A stretch of DNA of 38,578 nt from a virus, in the IMG/VR virus record IMGVR_UViG_3300017917_002695, positions 1-38,578 of that record; one strand, written 5' to 3'. How positions within the stretch are numbered: position 1 is the stretch's first letter; each line of letters begins with the position of its first letter. The translations under genes were made by a program, and so were the position numbers. The notes beneath the pieces are model-generated. The model searched no databases. It was given only the letters and a program-made list of their open reading frames with translations, and was not told the DNA's origin. Positions 25,428 to 33,473 of this stretch are shown here, in pieces.

Positions 25428-25600
25428 TTTCGTAATCCATCTATAATATTAATTAGCTTCTTATCCCTTTTAGCTCTTTCGAGTGCATCTTCGTATGAAC
25501 ATGGTCTCTGAATGCAATTTGCATAAATATGACTCATTCCATTTTCCTCTTGGATTCTTAAATACGAAGATTCGTATCTATAATATTTTTTAGTTTTCAT
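25424..25600 (-). CDS. Tiny phage protein, unassigned (58 aa)
   Basis: A 58-aa, basic protein (KTKKYYRYESSYLRIQ ... YEDALERAKRDKKLINIIDG). A strong SD, AGGAGAAC, precedes the ATG. It overlaps the dCTP deaminase end by 11 bp and the next start by 4 bp. Confidence 0.7.
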   Translation of the reverse strand: MKTKKYYRYESSYLRIQEENGMSHIYANCIQRPCSYEDALERAKRDKKLINIIDGLRK

Positions 25601-26117
25601 TTTTTTGTTCTCCTATGTAATATTTTGATTCCTGTATTTCTTTCTGATTTTGATACCTGCCATTATAATTTGTAATTTCTCCAAAAGGTAAATAATAAGA
25701 TATTTGACAGATTTCCATAAAAGGATAAATCCTTATAGGTTTTATGCAATACATTTCCAGTGTCCATTTTCCCTTAAATCCTATATCTCCAAATCCCGCA
25801 GTGATATGAATAGACAATCCCAATCTACCTATCGAAGAACGACCGTCAATTTTTGGAACTAGATTGTAAGTTTCCGTATGCTCTAAGGTAGAGGCGAGAT
25901 ACAATTCATTCGGGTCTAATGTATAACCATTTTTCGGTATCTCAATTTCATAAACTTCATTATGGATTTTTGCATCCAATAAAGCAGTATCATATATTTT
26001 TAATTTACTTCCAAGTCTTAAATTGTAAGAATTCGGATTTAATCTTTTATCGTCAAAATGTGAAATAATTATATCGGTTCCCAATCTTTTTTTTATTTCG
26101 CTTCCTGTTAGTATCAT
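25590..26117 (-). CDS. dcd: dCTP deaminase / dUTPase family
   Basis: The 175-aa product belongs to the dUTPase superfamily. Residues DGRSS (91-95), GRLGLSIHITAGFGDIGFKG (97-116) and the catalytic Glu in WTLEMY (121) align with Dcd. The enzyme would convert dCTP to dUTP (or to dUMP if bifunctional), feeding ThyX at 31 kb for dTMP synthesis. SD GAGGT 6 nt upstream; the start overlaps the neighbour by 4 bp. Confidence 0.88.
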   Translation of the reverse strand: MILTGSEIKKRLGTDIIISHFDDKRLNPNSYNLRLGSKLKIYDTALLDAKIHNEVYEIEIPKNGYTLDPNELYLASTLEHTETYNLVPKIDGRSSIGRLGLSIHITAGFGDIGFKGKWTLEMYCIKPIRIYPFMEICQISYYLPFGEITNYNGRYQNQKEIQESKYYIGEQKNEN

Positions 26118-26599
26118 TGACTCACCTCATTTCTAAATTTTTTTATTATGTAATTTTTATCATGTATAAAACTTAAAGCATTTTCAAGTTTTGTAAAACT
26201 GGCAATCCAATTTTCTTCATCGTCAATTTTTGCAATTGAATATAGATTTTTTCCAGTTTCATTGTTATATCTTATTATTACTTCATAAAATGAATCGTGT
26301 TTTTGTAATGTTATCAAGTAGCATACCTCGTCAATTTTAATTTTATATTTTTTTAATAAATCAATAGCATCATCATATTCCATTCCAGTATCTAGCATTA
26401 ATATATTTTTACTTAAAATACCAAGTCTAATTGGAAAGCAATCTATAACTTTTGCATTGCTATGAATACAATATTCATTATTATATAGTATAGATATTAA
26501 ATGTATCTCACCAATTACATATGGTTTTTTTCTTATCGTGGTATATATATTATTATATAATTTATTATTCCAATTAAAATCAAATTTTATCATTTTCAA
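26114..26599 (-). CDS. Hypothetical protein, possibly ASCH-like
   Basis: A 161-aa protein. The N-terminal TTIRKKPYVIGEIHLISILY and DTGMEYDDAIDLLKKYKIKID vaguely resemble the ASCH/PUA-like fold found in phage nucleotide-processing neighbours. This is a weak impression. The C-terminal half is Asn/Ile-rich. SD GAGGATT lies just upstream; the ATG overlaps the primase stop by 4 bp. Confidence 0.6.
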   Translation of the reverse strand: MKMIKFDFNWNNKLYNNIYTTIRKKPYVIGEIHLISILYNNEYCIHSNAKVIDCFPIRLGILSKNILMLDTGMEYDDAIDLLKKYKIKIDEVCYLITLQKHDSFYEVIIRYNNETGKNLYSIAKIDDEENWIASFTKLENALSFIHDKNYIIKKFRNEVSQ

Positions 26600-29169
26600 T
26601 CCTCGTCTATATATTTCTTTCTGAATTTTTCCCAGTCGAATAGTCTTACATACTGCTTGTGACCTGCAATCCTACGTTGACTGTAGTTTTTTTGTGTTAT
26701 GCAATAATCATTCCTTTTTAATTGAGCATCATAATTTTTTTCGTATGTCGTTCCAACTAGCATTTTTTGAATCATCGGCGATTTCTTTGCAATAATTAGA
26801 ATATTTTCCTTTTCAATTAATTTTATTCCATTCCTTTCCAGTTCTCTCCTCTCCAAAGAATCGTGAGTATATCCTGTAAGTATCTCGGATACTGTAAGAC
26901 GTTTACCAATTTCGGTTTGAATGGATGATCCGAGTATCGTTTCAATTGCAGAATCTTCATCCGGGCTCAAATTCTCTTTTTCTTCGGATAGGTATTTTTT
27001 CCATTCACTGAGATACAATTTCCCTTCATCCGAATTCTGTAAATCGATATCATTCTCTAAATGCCATATCGCAGCTATTATAGGGCTCCAATTATCAGAT
27101 TCCCTTTGGTTCCCTGTAATATTAAGTAAATAATCGGATAGAAATCTAATATCGCTAATTATTTTTTCGATTCTACTAAACATTCTTTTTCTATATTTTT
27201 CTGGATTTCTTAGGGAATTTATCCAAGTCTTAGAATTTCGTTTTTTTTCTTTGGTAAACTCTGCCAATTCTTCAATTGGTACCGATTTTAATTCAGCTCG
27301 AATAATCCTGGAATCAATTGCGTGGTCAATTTGTGGTGGTTGATCCGATGAAAAACAAAACATTGAACGAACAACAAATAAATCAACTCCTCCATCTCTG
27401 GCAGTCACTGCCCGTATTGCAGATATGTCACTACTTGCATCACGGGCGAGGTTTAACTTTTCATAGATTTTATTTTCATCATTTTTGACTGTAATTTTCA
27501 TTTCGTCTAATATGATAGGTTGTGCCGTGTTACGAACTGACCGTCTTACAGCCGATTCAGTTGATCCTCCTGAACCCTTAAAAACAAAACTTCCTAACAT
27601 TCTTTCAATTAGATTTTCTAAAACGTATGACTTACCAGTTCCTTTTTTTCCCTCTATCCATATATGAGGTCTCCAAGGTAAAGCTCCTGCCATAGGTGCA
27701 ATTAACGACCATCCTAGTGCAGCTAGTCCCGCTTTTTTCGATACCCATTTTTGTGATTCGAAATATACCCTCAGTCCTATTCCATCTAAATTGGTAGATT
27801 CAGATTCTCCCAAATCGTCAAATTGAATACTACTTGATACATAAAAATACTTACTATTAAAATCCTTATATTCTACTTTTTTTCCATTGGGAAAAACAAG
27901 TTCATTTCCATTGTTTAATACAAACGTATCACCATCTCTCCAGACTCCAGTTCCTCTTATTTTCAAAGAATCAAATCTTCCCATCTTTTGAGATTCTGTT
28001 TGTATCCAATCCTGAGCTTGAGTGACTTTTATATTTCCATGAGGAGTAAGAAAATTATACATTGACCAAAACGTAAGCGGTGCTAATTGTAAAATTTTTG
28101 ATGAAGTAAATTGGGAGCGTGGTATTTGTATCACAATTCTTTCTTTGGTTAAAAGGAAAAAATGAGCATCGTCCGAATATCCGAGAAATCTAAAAAAGTT
28201 TTCCTCAATTCTTTTTTTCTGTATTTCAGTTTTTTCGCTTTTAAATTCGGGAGTTTTATTTATGATTTCAATTAAATTTAATTTTTCTTTTTCTGCATCT
28301 GCTATGTCCCAACCGTCTTTTTTTTCAGGCAATTTATAGACGTTTAGTATTTTTCCGTGTCCTAAAATTCCCTTAATTCCAAGCATAGCTTTCATTCCAG
28401 GTTGTTGGTGATTTTCTAAATTATCTTTAGTATCACGGTCAGCCCAAAGTATCACGTTTCTATTTTTTAGTGGTGTCCAGTCTGTTTTATCATATGAATT
28501 GGTTCCTCCTACCCATGAAACTGTGATATATCCCGGAACTGTAACACAAGCACACTTCTCCCCCTCTACAATCAAGACGGGTAAATCTGGATTTTTTTCG
28601 ATTTCATCCAGACCGAAAATAGGAAAATTATTGGAATACGGTCTTCCAGATTCCCATTTATTTTTTTGAGAATAATAAAATGGTAAAACCTGCTTAAAGT
28701 TTTCTTTTTCAAACCGTACTACAACAAATTCAGTTTTTCCCTGTCTAGAATAACTGTAAAACTGGGTAGCAATTCCATATTGATTTTTATAAAAATCCGT
28801 ATTTACATGATTCTTAATAGAATTTAATACATTTGATGGAATTGGAATTTGTGGTTTCGATTTTTCAGTTTTTTTTTCCTCTTTAGGTTTTTGTATTTCA
28901 GCTTTTTGACCTGCTATTAGTTCAGCGGAATCTTTTAGAGAAATATTTTTTGCCTGAGATACAAGCTCAATAAAATCTCCTCCCTGTCCCGTTGCATGGT
29001 CATAAAACATTCCATCAATAGAAATGTGGAATGAATTCGGACGGGAATCATTTCGTAAGGGAGACGTGATCCAGTATTCTTTATTTCTCCATTTTCCACC
29101 TGGAAAAAACATTTCTATAGTAATAGAGGAAATCTTCTCCCTTGCAATCTCAAAGATTGTCTTATTCAT
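26596..29169 (-). CDS. DNA primase-helicase (zinc-finger-like / TOPRIM / P-loop)
   Basis: The 857-aa replication protein has an N-terminal primase-like region (SPLRNDSRPNSFHISIDG and HATGQGGDFIELV) that looks like a CHC2-type module without the usual cysteines. TOPRIM follows with LIVEGEK (about 200) and ILWADRDTKDN. The DUF927-like helicase half has Walker A GKKGTGKSY (about 525) and ILDEMK (Walker B). It should prime and unwind phage DNA. The start overlaps the RHH gene stop by 4 bp, so the RHH protein may be co-translated with it. Confidence 0.88.
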   Translation of the reverse strand: MNKTIFEIAREKISSITIEMFFPGGKWRNKEYWITSPLRNDSRPNSFHISIDGMFYDHATGQGGDFIELVSQAKNISLKDSAELIAGQKAEIQKPKEEKKTEKSKPQIPIPSNVLNSIKNHVNTDFYKNQYGIATQFYSYSRQGKTEFVVVRFEKENFKQVLPFYYSQKNKWESGRPYSNNFPIFGLDEIEKNPDLPVLIVEGEKCACVTVPGYITVSWVGGTNSYDKTDWTPLKNRNVILWADRDTKDNLENHQQPGMKAMLGIKGILGHGKILNVYKLPEKKDGWDIADAEKEKLNLIEIINKTPEFKSEKTEIQKKRIEENFFRFLGYSDDAHFFLLTKERIVIQIPRSQFTSSKILQLAPLTFWSMYNFLTPHGNIKVTQAQDWIQTESQKMGRFDSLKIRGTGVWRDGDTFVLNNGNELVFPNGKKVEYKDFNSKYFYVSSSIQFDDLGESESTNLDGIGLRVYFESQKWVSKKAGLAALGWSLIAPMAGALPWRPHIWIEGKKGTGKSYVLENLIERMLGSFVFKGSGGSTESAVRRSVRNTAQPIILDEMKITVKNDENKIYEKLNLARDASSDISAIRAVTARDGGVDLFVVRSMFCFSSDQPPQIDHAIDSRIIRAELKSVPIEELAEFTKEKKRNSKTWINSLRNPEKYRKRMFSRIEKIISDIRFLSDYLLNITGNQRESDNWSPIIAAIWHLENDIDLQNSDEGKLYLSEWKKYLSEEKENLSPDEDSAIETILGSSIQTEIGKRLTVSEILTGYTHDSLERRELERNGIKLIEKENILIIAKKSPMIQKMLVGTTYEKNYDAQLKRNDYCITQKNYSQRRIAGHKQYVRLFDWEKFRKKYIDED

Positions 29170-29327
29170 TTATTAAGTTTTTTTAAATAATCTATAATCG
29201 AACGTTCAACAAAATTGTAAATATTCATACCGTTTCTATCACAGTATTTTTTTACTTCTTCATGAATATCCGGTGCAATCTTGATATTCTTGTATCCATC
29301 CTGAACTGATTTTTTTTTAGTTTTCAT
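29166..29327 (-). CDS. Ribbon-helix-helix DNA-binding protein (53 aa)
   Basis: The 53-aa protein has a short strand (GYKNIKIAPDIHEEVKKYCD) followed by two helices (NIYNFVERSIIDYLKK), the Arc/MetJ ribbon-helix-helix pattern. It would be a dimeric regulator of the primase operon or a copy-control factor. SD AAGGA 6 nt upstream is strong. It directly follows a 99-bp gene-free gap (29328-29426) that could hold its promoter. Confidence 0.75.
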   Translation of the reverse strand: MKTKKKSVQDGYKNIKIAPDIHEEVKKYCDRNGMNIYNFVERSIIDYLKKLNK

Positions 29328-29426
29328 TGCATGTCCTTATAATTTTTTTTAAATTCCTACAGGTTATAAAATTGTAATCCGATAAATAGATAAGCATTGT
29401 TATAATAAATATATATTTTAAATATT

Positions 29427-29807
29427 TCATAGAGGAAATCCCAAAATTTTTCTAAATTTCCATGCTATTGAACCGATAAGAATTAATAAACCTATAATAA
29501 GCAATATCCAAAAAATCATTACAATCAAATTCCAGTATTGCAATTTCTTTTCTAGATTTATATTATTATTTTTTAATATATTTATATCATTTTCTAGACT
29601 TATATTTTTATCAAATACTTCCCTGCTATAATCTCCAAGTTCTTTAAATGATGCAATTATTTTTTTCTTTTCATCCTCGGAAATATTCATATTTTCAACT
29701 TCGGATATTATTTTTTCCACTTCGGGAGGTTTTGATACCTTAGTTTGAACCGTAGTGCAAAAGCTTATTAATAAAATACTAAAAATTTTTAGGATATTTC
29801 TTATCAT
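29427..29807 (-). CDS. Two-ended membrane protein, spanin-like
   Basis: The 126-aa product has an N-terminal signal or TM segment (IFSILLISFCTTVQ) with a Cys at residue 17, then a long coiled coil (about 30-90) and a C-terminal TM helix (LIVMIFWILLIIGLLILIGS). Such an N-terminal lipid-type signal plus C-terminal TM is the topology of unimolecular spanins. The lipobox is poor (Phe before Cys), so this is tentative. It overlaps the next gene by 29 bp. Confidence 0.65.
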   Translation of the reverse strand: MIRNILKIFSILLISFCTTVQTKVSKPPEVEKIISEVENMNISEDEKKKIIASFKELGDYSREVFDKNISLENDINILKNNNINLEKKLQYWNLIVMIFWILLIIGLLILIGSIAWKFRKILGFPL

Positions 29808-29937
29808 ATTTCGGGTCTACATATTCAATCGTTCTTTGATTGCTTGATTTTCTGTTCAGATTCTTAATTGTAATCACTGCCATAAGAATCGTAAAACTTG
29901 CTAGTATTGCAAAAATAATAGTTTCTTTAAAACTCAT
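29779..29937 (-). CDS. Small single-TM protein, spanin partner-like (52 aa)
   Basis: A 52-aa protein. An N-terminal TM helix (TIIFAILASFTILMAVITI, about 6-24) is followed by a basic tail ending in YDKKYPKNF. It shares its start with the upstream stop (ATGA) and embeds the start of the next gene. Overlapped pairs of a one-TM protein and a possible lipoprotein are typical of spanins, but order and size are not diagnostic. Confidence 0.55.
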   Translation of the reverse strand: MSFKETIIFAILASFTILMAVITIKNLNRKSSNQRTIEYVDPKYDKKYPKNF

Positions 29938-30203
29938 ACCATATCTCCATTATCATTTCTTTCAAATTCCATTCCGTAAAAATTAATAGATTTTTTCCCG
30001 GTGTAATATACAGATTCAAAAACCAAAACATGGAAATCTCCGTTATGTCCGGATACAATACTATGGGCTTCCTTGATTGCACTATCATAATTATCATGTA
30101 ATGTTCTTTCATTTATATCGAATGTATTATTTTTTAATTTCGCTACAATCCATCTTTTTTCAGGTTTTTGATATGTCGTAGTAATTACATTATTTTCTTT
30201 CAT
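29934..30203 (-). CDS. Hypothetical protein (89 aa)
   Basis: The 89-aa product starts after a very strong SD (GGAGG). It has a mixed fold with RWIVAKLKNNTFDINERTL and DGDFHVLVFESVYY-like strands. No recognised domain. ATGA junctions join it to both neighbours. Confidence 0.65.
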   Translation of the reverse strand: MKENNVITTTYQKPEKRWIVAKLKNNTFDINERTLHDNYDSAIKEAHSIVSGHNGDFHVLVFESVYYTGKKSINFYGMEFERNDNGDMV

Positions 30204-30448
30204 GCTTCCTCCAATTCTAAATTTTTTTCTATCAATTTATCTATGCCATTATATTTTTTTTTAAATTTCTTAATCCATGCTTCATATTCCAAAATTTTTC
30301 CGGTCGAGTAGAGAAACATTTTTAAATCTGTATTCTCGACAAGCAATTTTGACAATGCTTTGTTGGCAGTATTTACGTCTCCCTGGTCATCGGCTCCCAT
30401 AAGATTGAAAACGGTTGTATTGCAAATATCAAAGTATTTTTGGTTCAT
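30200..30448 (-). CDS. Hypothetical protein (82 aa)
   Basis: An 82-aa, helical protein (FNLMGADDQGDVNTANKALS, then YNGIDKLIEKNLELEEA). SD is weak (GGATTACTCA). It overlaps the next gene by 4 bp and the upstream gene by 20 bp. No family recognised. Confidence 0.6.
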   Translation of the reverse strand: MNQKYFDICNTTVFNLMGADDQGDVNTANKALSKLLVENTDLKMFLYSTGKILEYEAWIKKFKKKYNGIDKLIEKNLELEEA

Positions 30449-30704
30449 TGAGTAATCCTATAAATTTTTTATATCTTTTTATTATTTTTTCGACATGTTC
30501 TAATGTATATATCTCTTTTTCAATTCTTATACTTTGAGATTTATATTCTTTTTTACAAAAAATAGTAATAACAATTAATAGGCTCTTATTAAATGTATTT
30601 ACTTTGAATGAACTATATATATACTGTCTATCATTTTCTATTTCTTCGAATGCAGTCCAGTCATTCCATTTAAGTTTTTCAATTTGTTTTTGAAATATAT
30701 CCAT
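30429..30704 (-). CDS. Hypothetical protein (91 aa)
   Basis: A 91-aa product with beta-rich centre (YIYSSFKVNTFNKSLLIVIT) and a Lys/Ile-rich helical end. No SD is visible upstream of the ATG; its start is 3 bp from the previous stop, so reinitiation is likely. No domain recognised. Confidence 0.6.
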   Translation of the reverse strand: MDIFQKQIEKLKWNDWTAFEEIENDRQYIYSSFKVNTFNKSLLIVITIFCKKEYKSQSIRIEKEIYTLEHVEKIIKRYKKFIGLLNEPKIL

Positions 30705-30706
30705 AT

Positions 30707-30985
30707 TTATGATATATCCAGTGTTATTAAAATAACTTCCTTTTTGTCGTATCCAACAATATCACCAACGATTTCATAATCTACATCCATTATATGTTCT
30801 CTTAAATCATCTTCGGAAAAAAATATTTGTTCATTCCATTCAATATATAAAGTTTCTTTAATATCTTTGATAAAACATTCATTCCATTTATAATCATCAA
30901 AATAAATATCTCGGTTCGCAAAAAACACAACTTCTTTTCCTTCGGGTAATTCTTTAAGTTTGTTTATTAATTCTTGATTAGTCAT
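30707..30985 (-). CDS. Hypothetical acidic protein (92 aa)
   Basis: The 92-aa protein begins NQELINKLKELPEGKEVVF. It has an acidic and aromatic centre (DIYFDDYKWNE, SEDDLREHIMDVDYEIVGD). No family recognised. SD GGAGACATGG; the ATG overlaps the thyX stop. Confidence 0.65.
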   Translation of the reverse strand: MTNQELINKLKELPEGKEVVFFANRDIYFDDYKWNECFIKDIKETLYIEWNEQIFFSEDDLREHIMDVDYEIVGDIVGYDKKEVILITLDIS

Positions 30986-31695
30986 TCCATGTCTCCATTG
31001 TCTATCGTCTTACCATATCCCCACGCCTCTAAGGTGTGATTGAATTTGCCTGTAAGTCTTACGAGGTCTAGCATTTTTTTGGCAATTTCATTAATCTCTT
31101 TTTGAGCATGCTCCGAATATCGCAGCTTTAAAAAGTTTGCAAAGCTTCTCATGTTAAAACTAACATCGGATTGGATTTGACTGTTATACGTCTTGAAATA
31201 CCTCGCAGACTCTTTTGCTCTCTTGCGTCCTAGTATTGGAGTTAGATCTTCCAAGCATCTGTGATATAATTCGTTTCCTATAACACTAAACTCATACAAT
31301 GCCTTCCGCCATAAATAATCATAATCGTTTGCCTCTGCTTGATTATTTATATAATTAAAATTATAATGTTTTTCATTAACTTCTATTCCTATCCAATCTC
31401 CTGGCAAATAGAACTTATCCTCTTTTAATTCTTTGTATCTTGCACTTTCAGCATTCAAACTACTAACCCTATGTTTCAACAAATGAATGTGACTAGCAAT
31501 ATCGCAATTAACCAAAAAATGTACTACGCCTTTTTCGAATGGTGTCTCATGCCCATCTTTCCAAAGTTTATTTATTAATTCTGGAATTCTTTTTCGTTTC
31601 TCTTCCGACAATTCTCTAGACGTGCTTGTCCATGCCGAACAAGCAATTGTTTCATCGTCGCCATACGTTCCGATTAACTGCACTGTGTTATTCAT
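30982..31695 (-). CDS. thyX: Flavin-dependent thymidylate synthase (ThyX)
   Basis: The 237-aa enzyme makes dTMP from dUMP with methylene-folate, FAD and NADPH. HETPFE (49-54) and the signature KHRVSSLNAESARY (74-87, RHRx7S with a Lys in place of the first Arg) are clear, followed by FNMRSFANFLKLRYSEHAQKE (trimmed) near the C-terminus. It complements the dCTP deaminase. An in-frame ATG at 31713 would add six residues; the 31695 start overlaps the upstream stop and is preferred. Confidence 0.93.
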   Translation of the reverse strand: MNNTVQLIGTYGDDETIACSAWTSTSRELSEEKRKRIPELINKLWKDGHETPFEKGVVHFLVNCDIASHIHLLKHRVSSLNAESARYKELKEDKFYLPGDWIGIEVNEKHYNFNYINNQAEANDYDYLWRKALYEFSVIGNELYHRCLEDLTPILGRKRAKESARYFKTYNSQIQSDVSFNMRSFANFLKLRYSEHAQKEINEIAKKMLDLVRLTGKFNHTLEAWGYGKTIDNGDME

Positions 31696-32002
31696 TTTCC
31701 AATAACTCATCATCTATTTTATGCTTACTTAATAACTCTATAAAAAAATTTATAATACTATCATAATCATCGACATCTAAAGGAATACTTCTGTCTCCAT
31801 AATCTGTATAACAAAAATGTTCATCTTCAAAATAAAAACTTATCTCGTATAAATTATCGTCACTCGCTGTATCTTTAAAGATTATTGTAATAAAATTTTC
31901 TTCAATATTTTTATATTCATATTCTATTCCATGATCGTATAAATAATAATCTTTAATATGATTTAAAAATATATCGGTTTCCTTTTTTAATTTATTATTC
32001 AT
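31688..32002 (-). CDS. Hypothetical protein (104 aa)
   Basis: A 104-aa, acidic protein with beta strands (YEISFYFEDEHFCYTDYGD) and helical ends. I take ATG 32002, with GGAG 10 nt upstream; a TTG at 32008 is also in frame. It lies between DUF3310 and ThyX genes. No domain recognised. Confidence 0.65.
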   Translation of the reverse strand: MNNKLKKETDIFLNHIKDYYLYDHGIEYEYKNIEENFITIIFKDTASDDNLYEISFYFEDEHFCYTDYGDRSIPLDVDDYDSIINFFIELLSKHKIDDELLENE

Positions 32003-32219
32003 CCTCAAGTTTCTCCAAGTTATCTATCTCTCTTCCGAGATACCAAATAGCTTTTTTTAAATCTTCGATTTTATCGGGAGTTTTCAATCCTGCTCTAAGG
32101 ATATATTTCACGACATTTCCCATATTAAAATTCAAATCGTAATATTCTATAATTTTAATCGGTTCGTGAGGATTGTCCTCTCCTCCATAATACAATGGTC
32201 TATTCTCTTCCAAGTTCAT
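31995..32219 (-). CDS. DUF3310 protein (T7 gp1.7-like)
   Basis: The 74-aa protein has the DUF3310 signature: a PIKIIEYYDLNFNMGNVVKY (about 18-37) core and YILRAGLKTPDKIEDLKKA (about 37-55), then WYLGREIDNLE. Members are often tied to nucleotide metabolism; T7 gp1.7 is a nucleotide kinase. It fits beside ThyX. The GGAGG before ATG is almost adjacent, and it overlaps the upstream gene by 20 bp. Confidence 0.8.
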   Translation of the reverse strand: MNLEENRPLYYGGEDNPHEPIKIIEYYDLNFNMGNVVKYILRAGLKTPDKIEDLKKAIWYLGREIDNLEKLEDE

Positions 32220-32388
32220 CCTCCAGTTTATCTATGTAATCAAAAAAATTATCGTTCAAACTATTGTATTCAATGTATGACATAACTTTTACTAGCTTAT
32301 CGAACAAAAATTCAGAACTTTTTAAATTAATATTTTTATTTAAATATTCTTTATGAAGTTGCAGGTAAGTTTCCTTAATTAATGACAT
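32200..32388 (-). CDS. Hypothetical helical protein (62 aa)
   Basis: The 62-aa protein is almost fully helical (KETYLQLHKEYLNKN ... FDYIDKLEDELGRE). SD AAGGA about 8 nt upstream. It is the first gene after the hairpin at 32409-32428. No function assigned. Confidence 0.6.
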   Translation of the reverse strand: MSLIKETYLQLHKEYLNKNINLKSSEFLFDKLVKVMSYIEYNSLNDNFFDYIDKLEDELGRE

Positions 32389-32408
32389 TATAATTATCCT
32401 TACTAAAA

Positions 32409-32428
32409 TAGGGATATTTCTATCCCTA
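32409..32428 (+). terminator. Intrinsic terminator-like hairpin reading plus-ward
   Basis: TAGGGATA and TATCCCTA form a perfect 8-bp stem with a four-base loop (TTTC). On the plus strand it is followed by AG then TTTTTTTA, a good U-tract. The minus-strand side has only CTATTTTAG. Surrounding genes are all minus strand, so the strong orientation would stop antisense transcription, with weaker effect on the minus operon. Confidence 0.6.
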
Positions 32429-32435
32429 AGTTTTT

Positions 32436-32591
32436 TTATTTTTTCGCTTTTTTTGTGGGATGAGCTGCGTCTATAAGAGACCGAATATATTGACTAATTG
32501 ATATATTCTTTTTTTTACAATGAGCATCGAGAGTATTTTTTTGAACCCTAGAAACACGTGTCACAATTTTTGTTTCATACTGAGTATCCAT
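32436..32591 (-). CDS. Ribbon-helix-helix DNA-binding protein (51 aa)
   Basis: The 51-aa RHH protein has an N-terminal strand (YETKIVTRVSRVQKNT), a helix (LDAHCKKKN) and a second helix (SISQYIRSLIDAAHP). Lys-rich tail. Very strong SD GGAGG. It probably regulates phage genes. It overlaps the upstream gene by 16 bp. Confidence 0.75.
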   Translation of the reverse strand: MDTQYETKIVTRVSRVQKNTLDAHCKKKNISISQYIRSLIDAAHPTKKAKK

Positions 32592-32751
32592 ATCTAGTTT
32601 CCTCCTTATTTAATTTTTCAATTTCTTTGTTATCGGTTACCTGGAAAATAATTCCATCTTCATTAGAAAACCAAATATTTCCATGTTTAATGTATGACAG
32701 TTTTTTGGATACCTCATACTCCGTTAATGTGTTTGTTTTTTTGAACTTCAT
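32575..32751 (-). CDS. Hypothetical protein (58 aa)
   Basis: A 58-aa basic protein (FKKTNTLTEYEVSKKLSYIK ... NIWFSNEDGIIFQVTD). SD GGAGAAC upstream. It could form a module with the RHH protein because of the overlap, but no toxin fold is recognised. Confidence 0.6.
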   Translation of the reverse strand: MKFKKTNTLTEYEVSKKLSYIKHGNIWFSNEDGIIFQVTDNKEIEKLNKEETRYGYSV

Positions 32752-32782
32752 TTTGTTCTCCTATTTGTTTTATTGATTATAT

Positions 32783-33397
32783 TTATAATCCGGTAAAATA
32801 CCAACAAAGTCGGGAAGTATTTATTTTTAAAGTTTTTCCCGTTTTGTCGGATTCTCGAAAAATTCTTTCTGTAATAAATTTTTCTGAATAAATTATTCGT
32901 TCTCCATTTCTTGAAAATCCATCTCCAAAGTATGACAGAGTACTCTCTGAACATTTCCCGTATGGATCATGCCATTCATTATTTCCGATATACAAAATAA
33001 TATGTCCATGTTTGGTGATCATGGAACCGACTTCGACCGGAGAGCGTTTTTCCTTGCATAGGTTTTTGACTTGCATCCAATTAAATTGACCGTTTACAAG
33101 TTTTTGCTTTAATTTAAGTTTTTGCAATATATCGTTTATTACAATTGCATGATTTATTGATATATATCGTCGGGATTCTACTTCTTTTTCAGATTTACCG
33201 ACAAGTTTAAGATGTTCAAATTCGGTATATTTTTGTAGTTCTGGAATTTGCAATCTGTCGCCTAACCAATTTGTGAGCATAGTAAAATTGGCTACCATGC
33301 ATTGATTGTCGGGGTCAGGTTTGTTTGTAAATGGATTTATATTATCTCTCTGAGTGAGAAATCGGGGTATCGGGTTTATGTCTCTTAATTGTTCCAA
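32783..33397 (-). CDS. C39-like cysteine peptidase, possible lysin
   Basis: The 204-aa protein has an N-terminal DNQCMVANFTM (Cys33, C39-like Q-C box), then KHGHIILYIGNNEWHDPYG (129-147) with His132 and Asp144, a plausible Cys-His-Asp triad. Phage relatives may serve as lysins or host-protein proteases; no signal peptide or wall-binding domain is apparent. Start is TTG at 33397 with GGGAG 7 nt upstream; no other good start is in frame. It is the only lysin candidate recognised in the window. Confidence 0.65.
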   Translation of the reverse strand: MEQLRDINPIPRFLTQRDNINPFTNKPDPDNQCMVANFTMLTNWLGDRLQIPELQKYTEFEHLKLVGKSEKEVESRRYISINHAIVINDILQKLKLKQKLVNGQFNWMQVKNLCKEKRSPVEVGSMITKHGHIILYIGNNEWHDPYGKCSESTLSYFGDGFSRNGERIIYSEKFITERIFRESDKTGKTLKINTSRLCWYFTGL

Positions 33398-33473
33398 AAT
33401 TAATCTCCCATAAAATTAAACGGGATGTATGGGCATCCCGCAATGACAAGTTTTAAGATAGGCATTTTTTTTG

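Noticed and set aside
32558-32776. Plus-strand open frame of 72 codons
   Set aside because: It is antisense to two supported minus genes (32436-32591, 32575-32751), and its Phe/Leu-rich translation is what antisense of AT-rich DNA gives.
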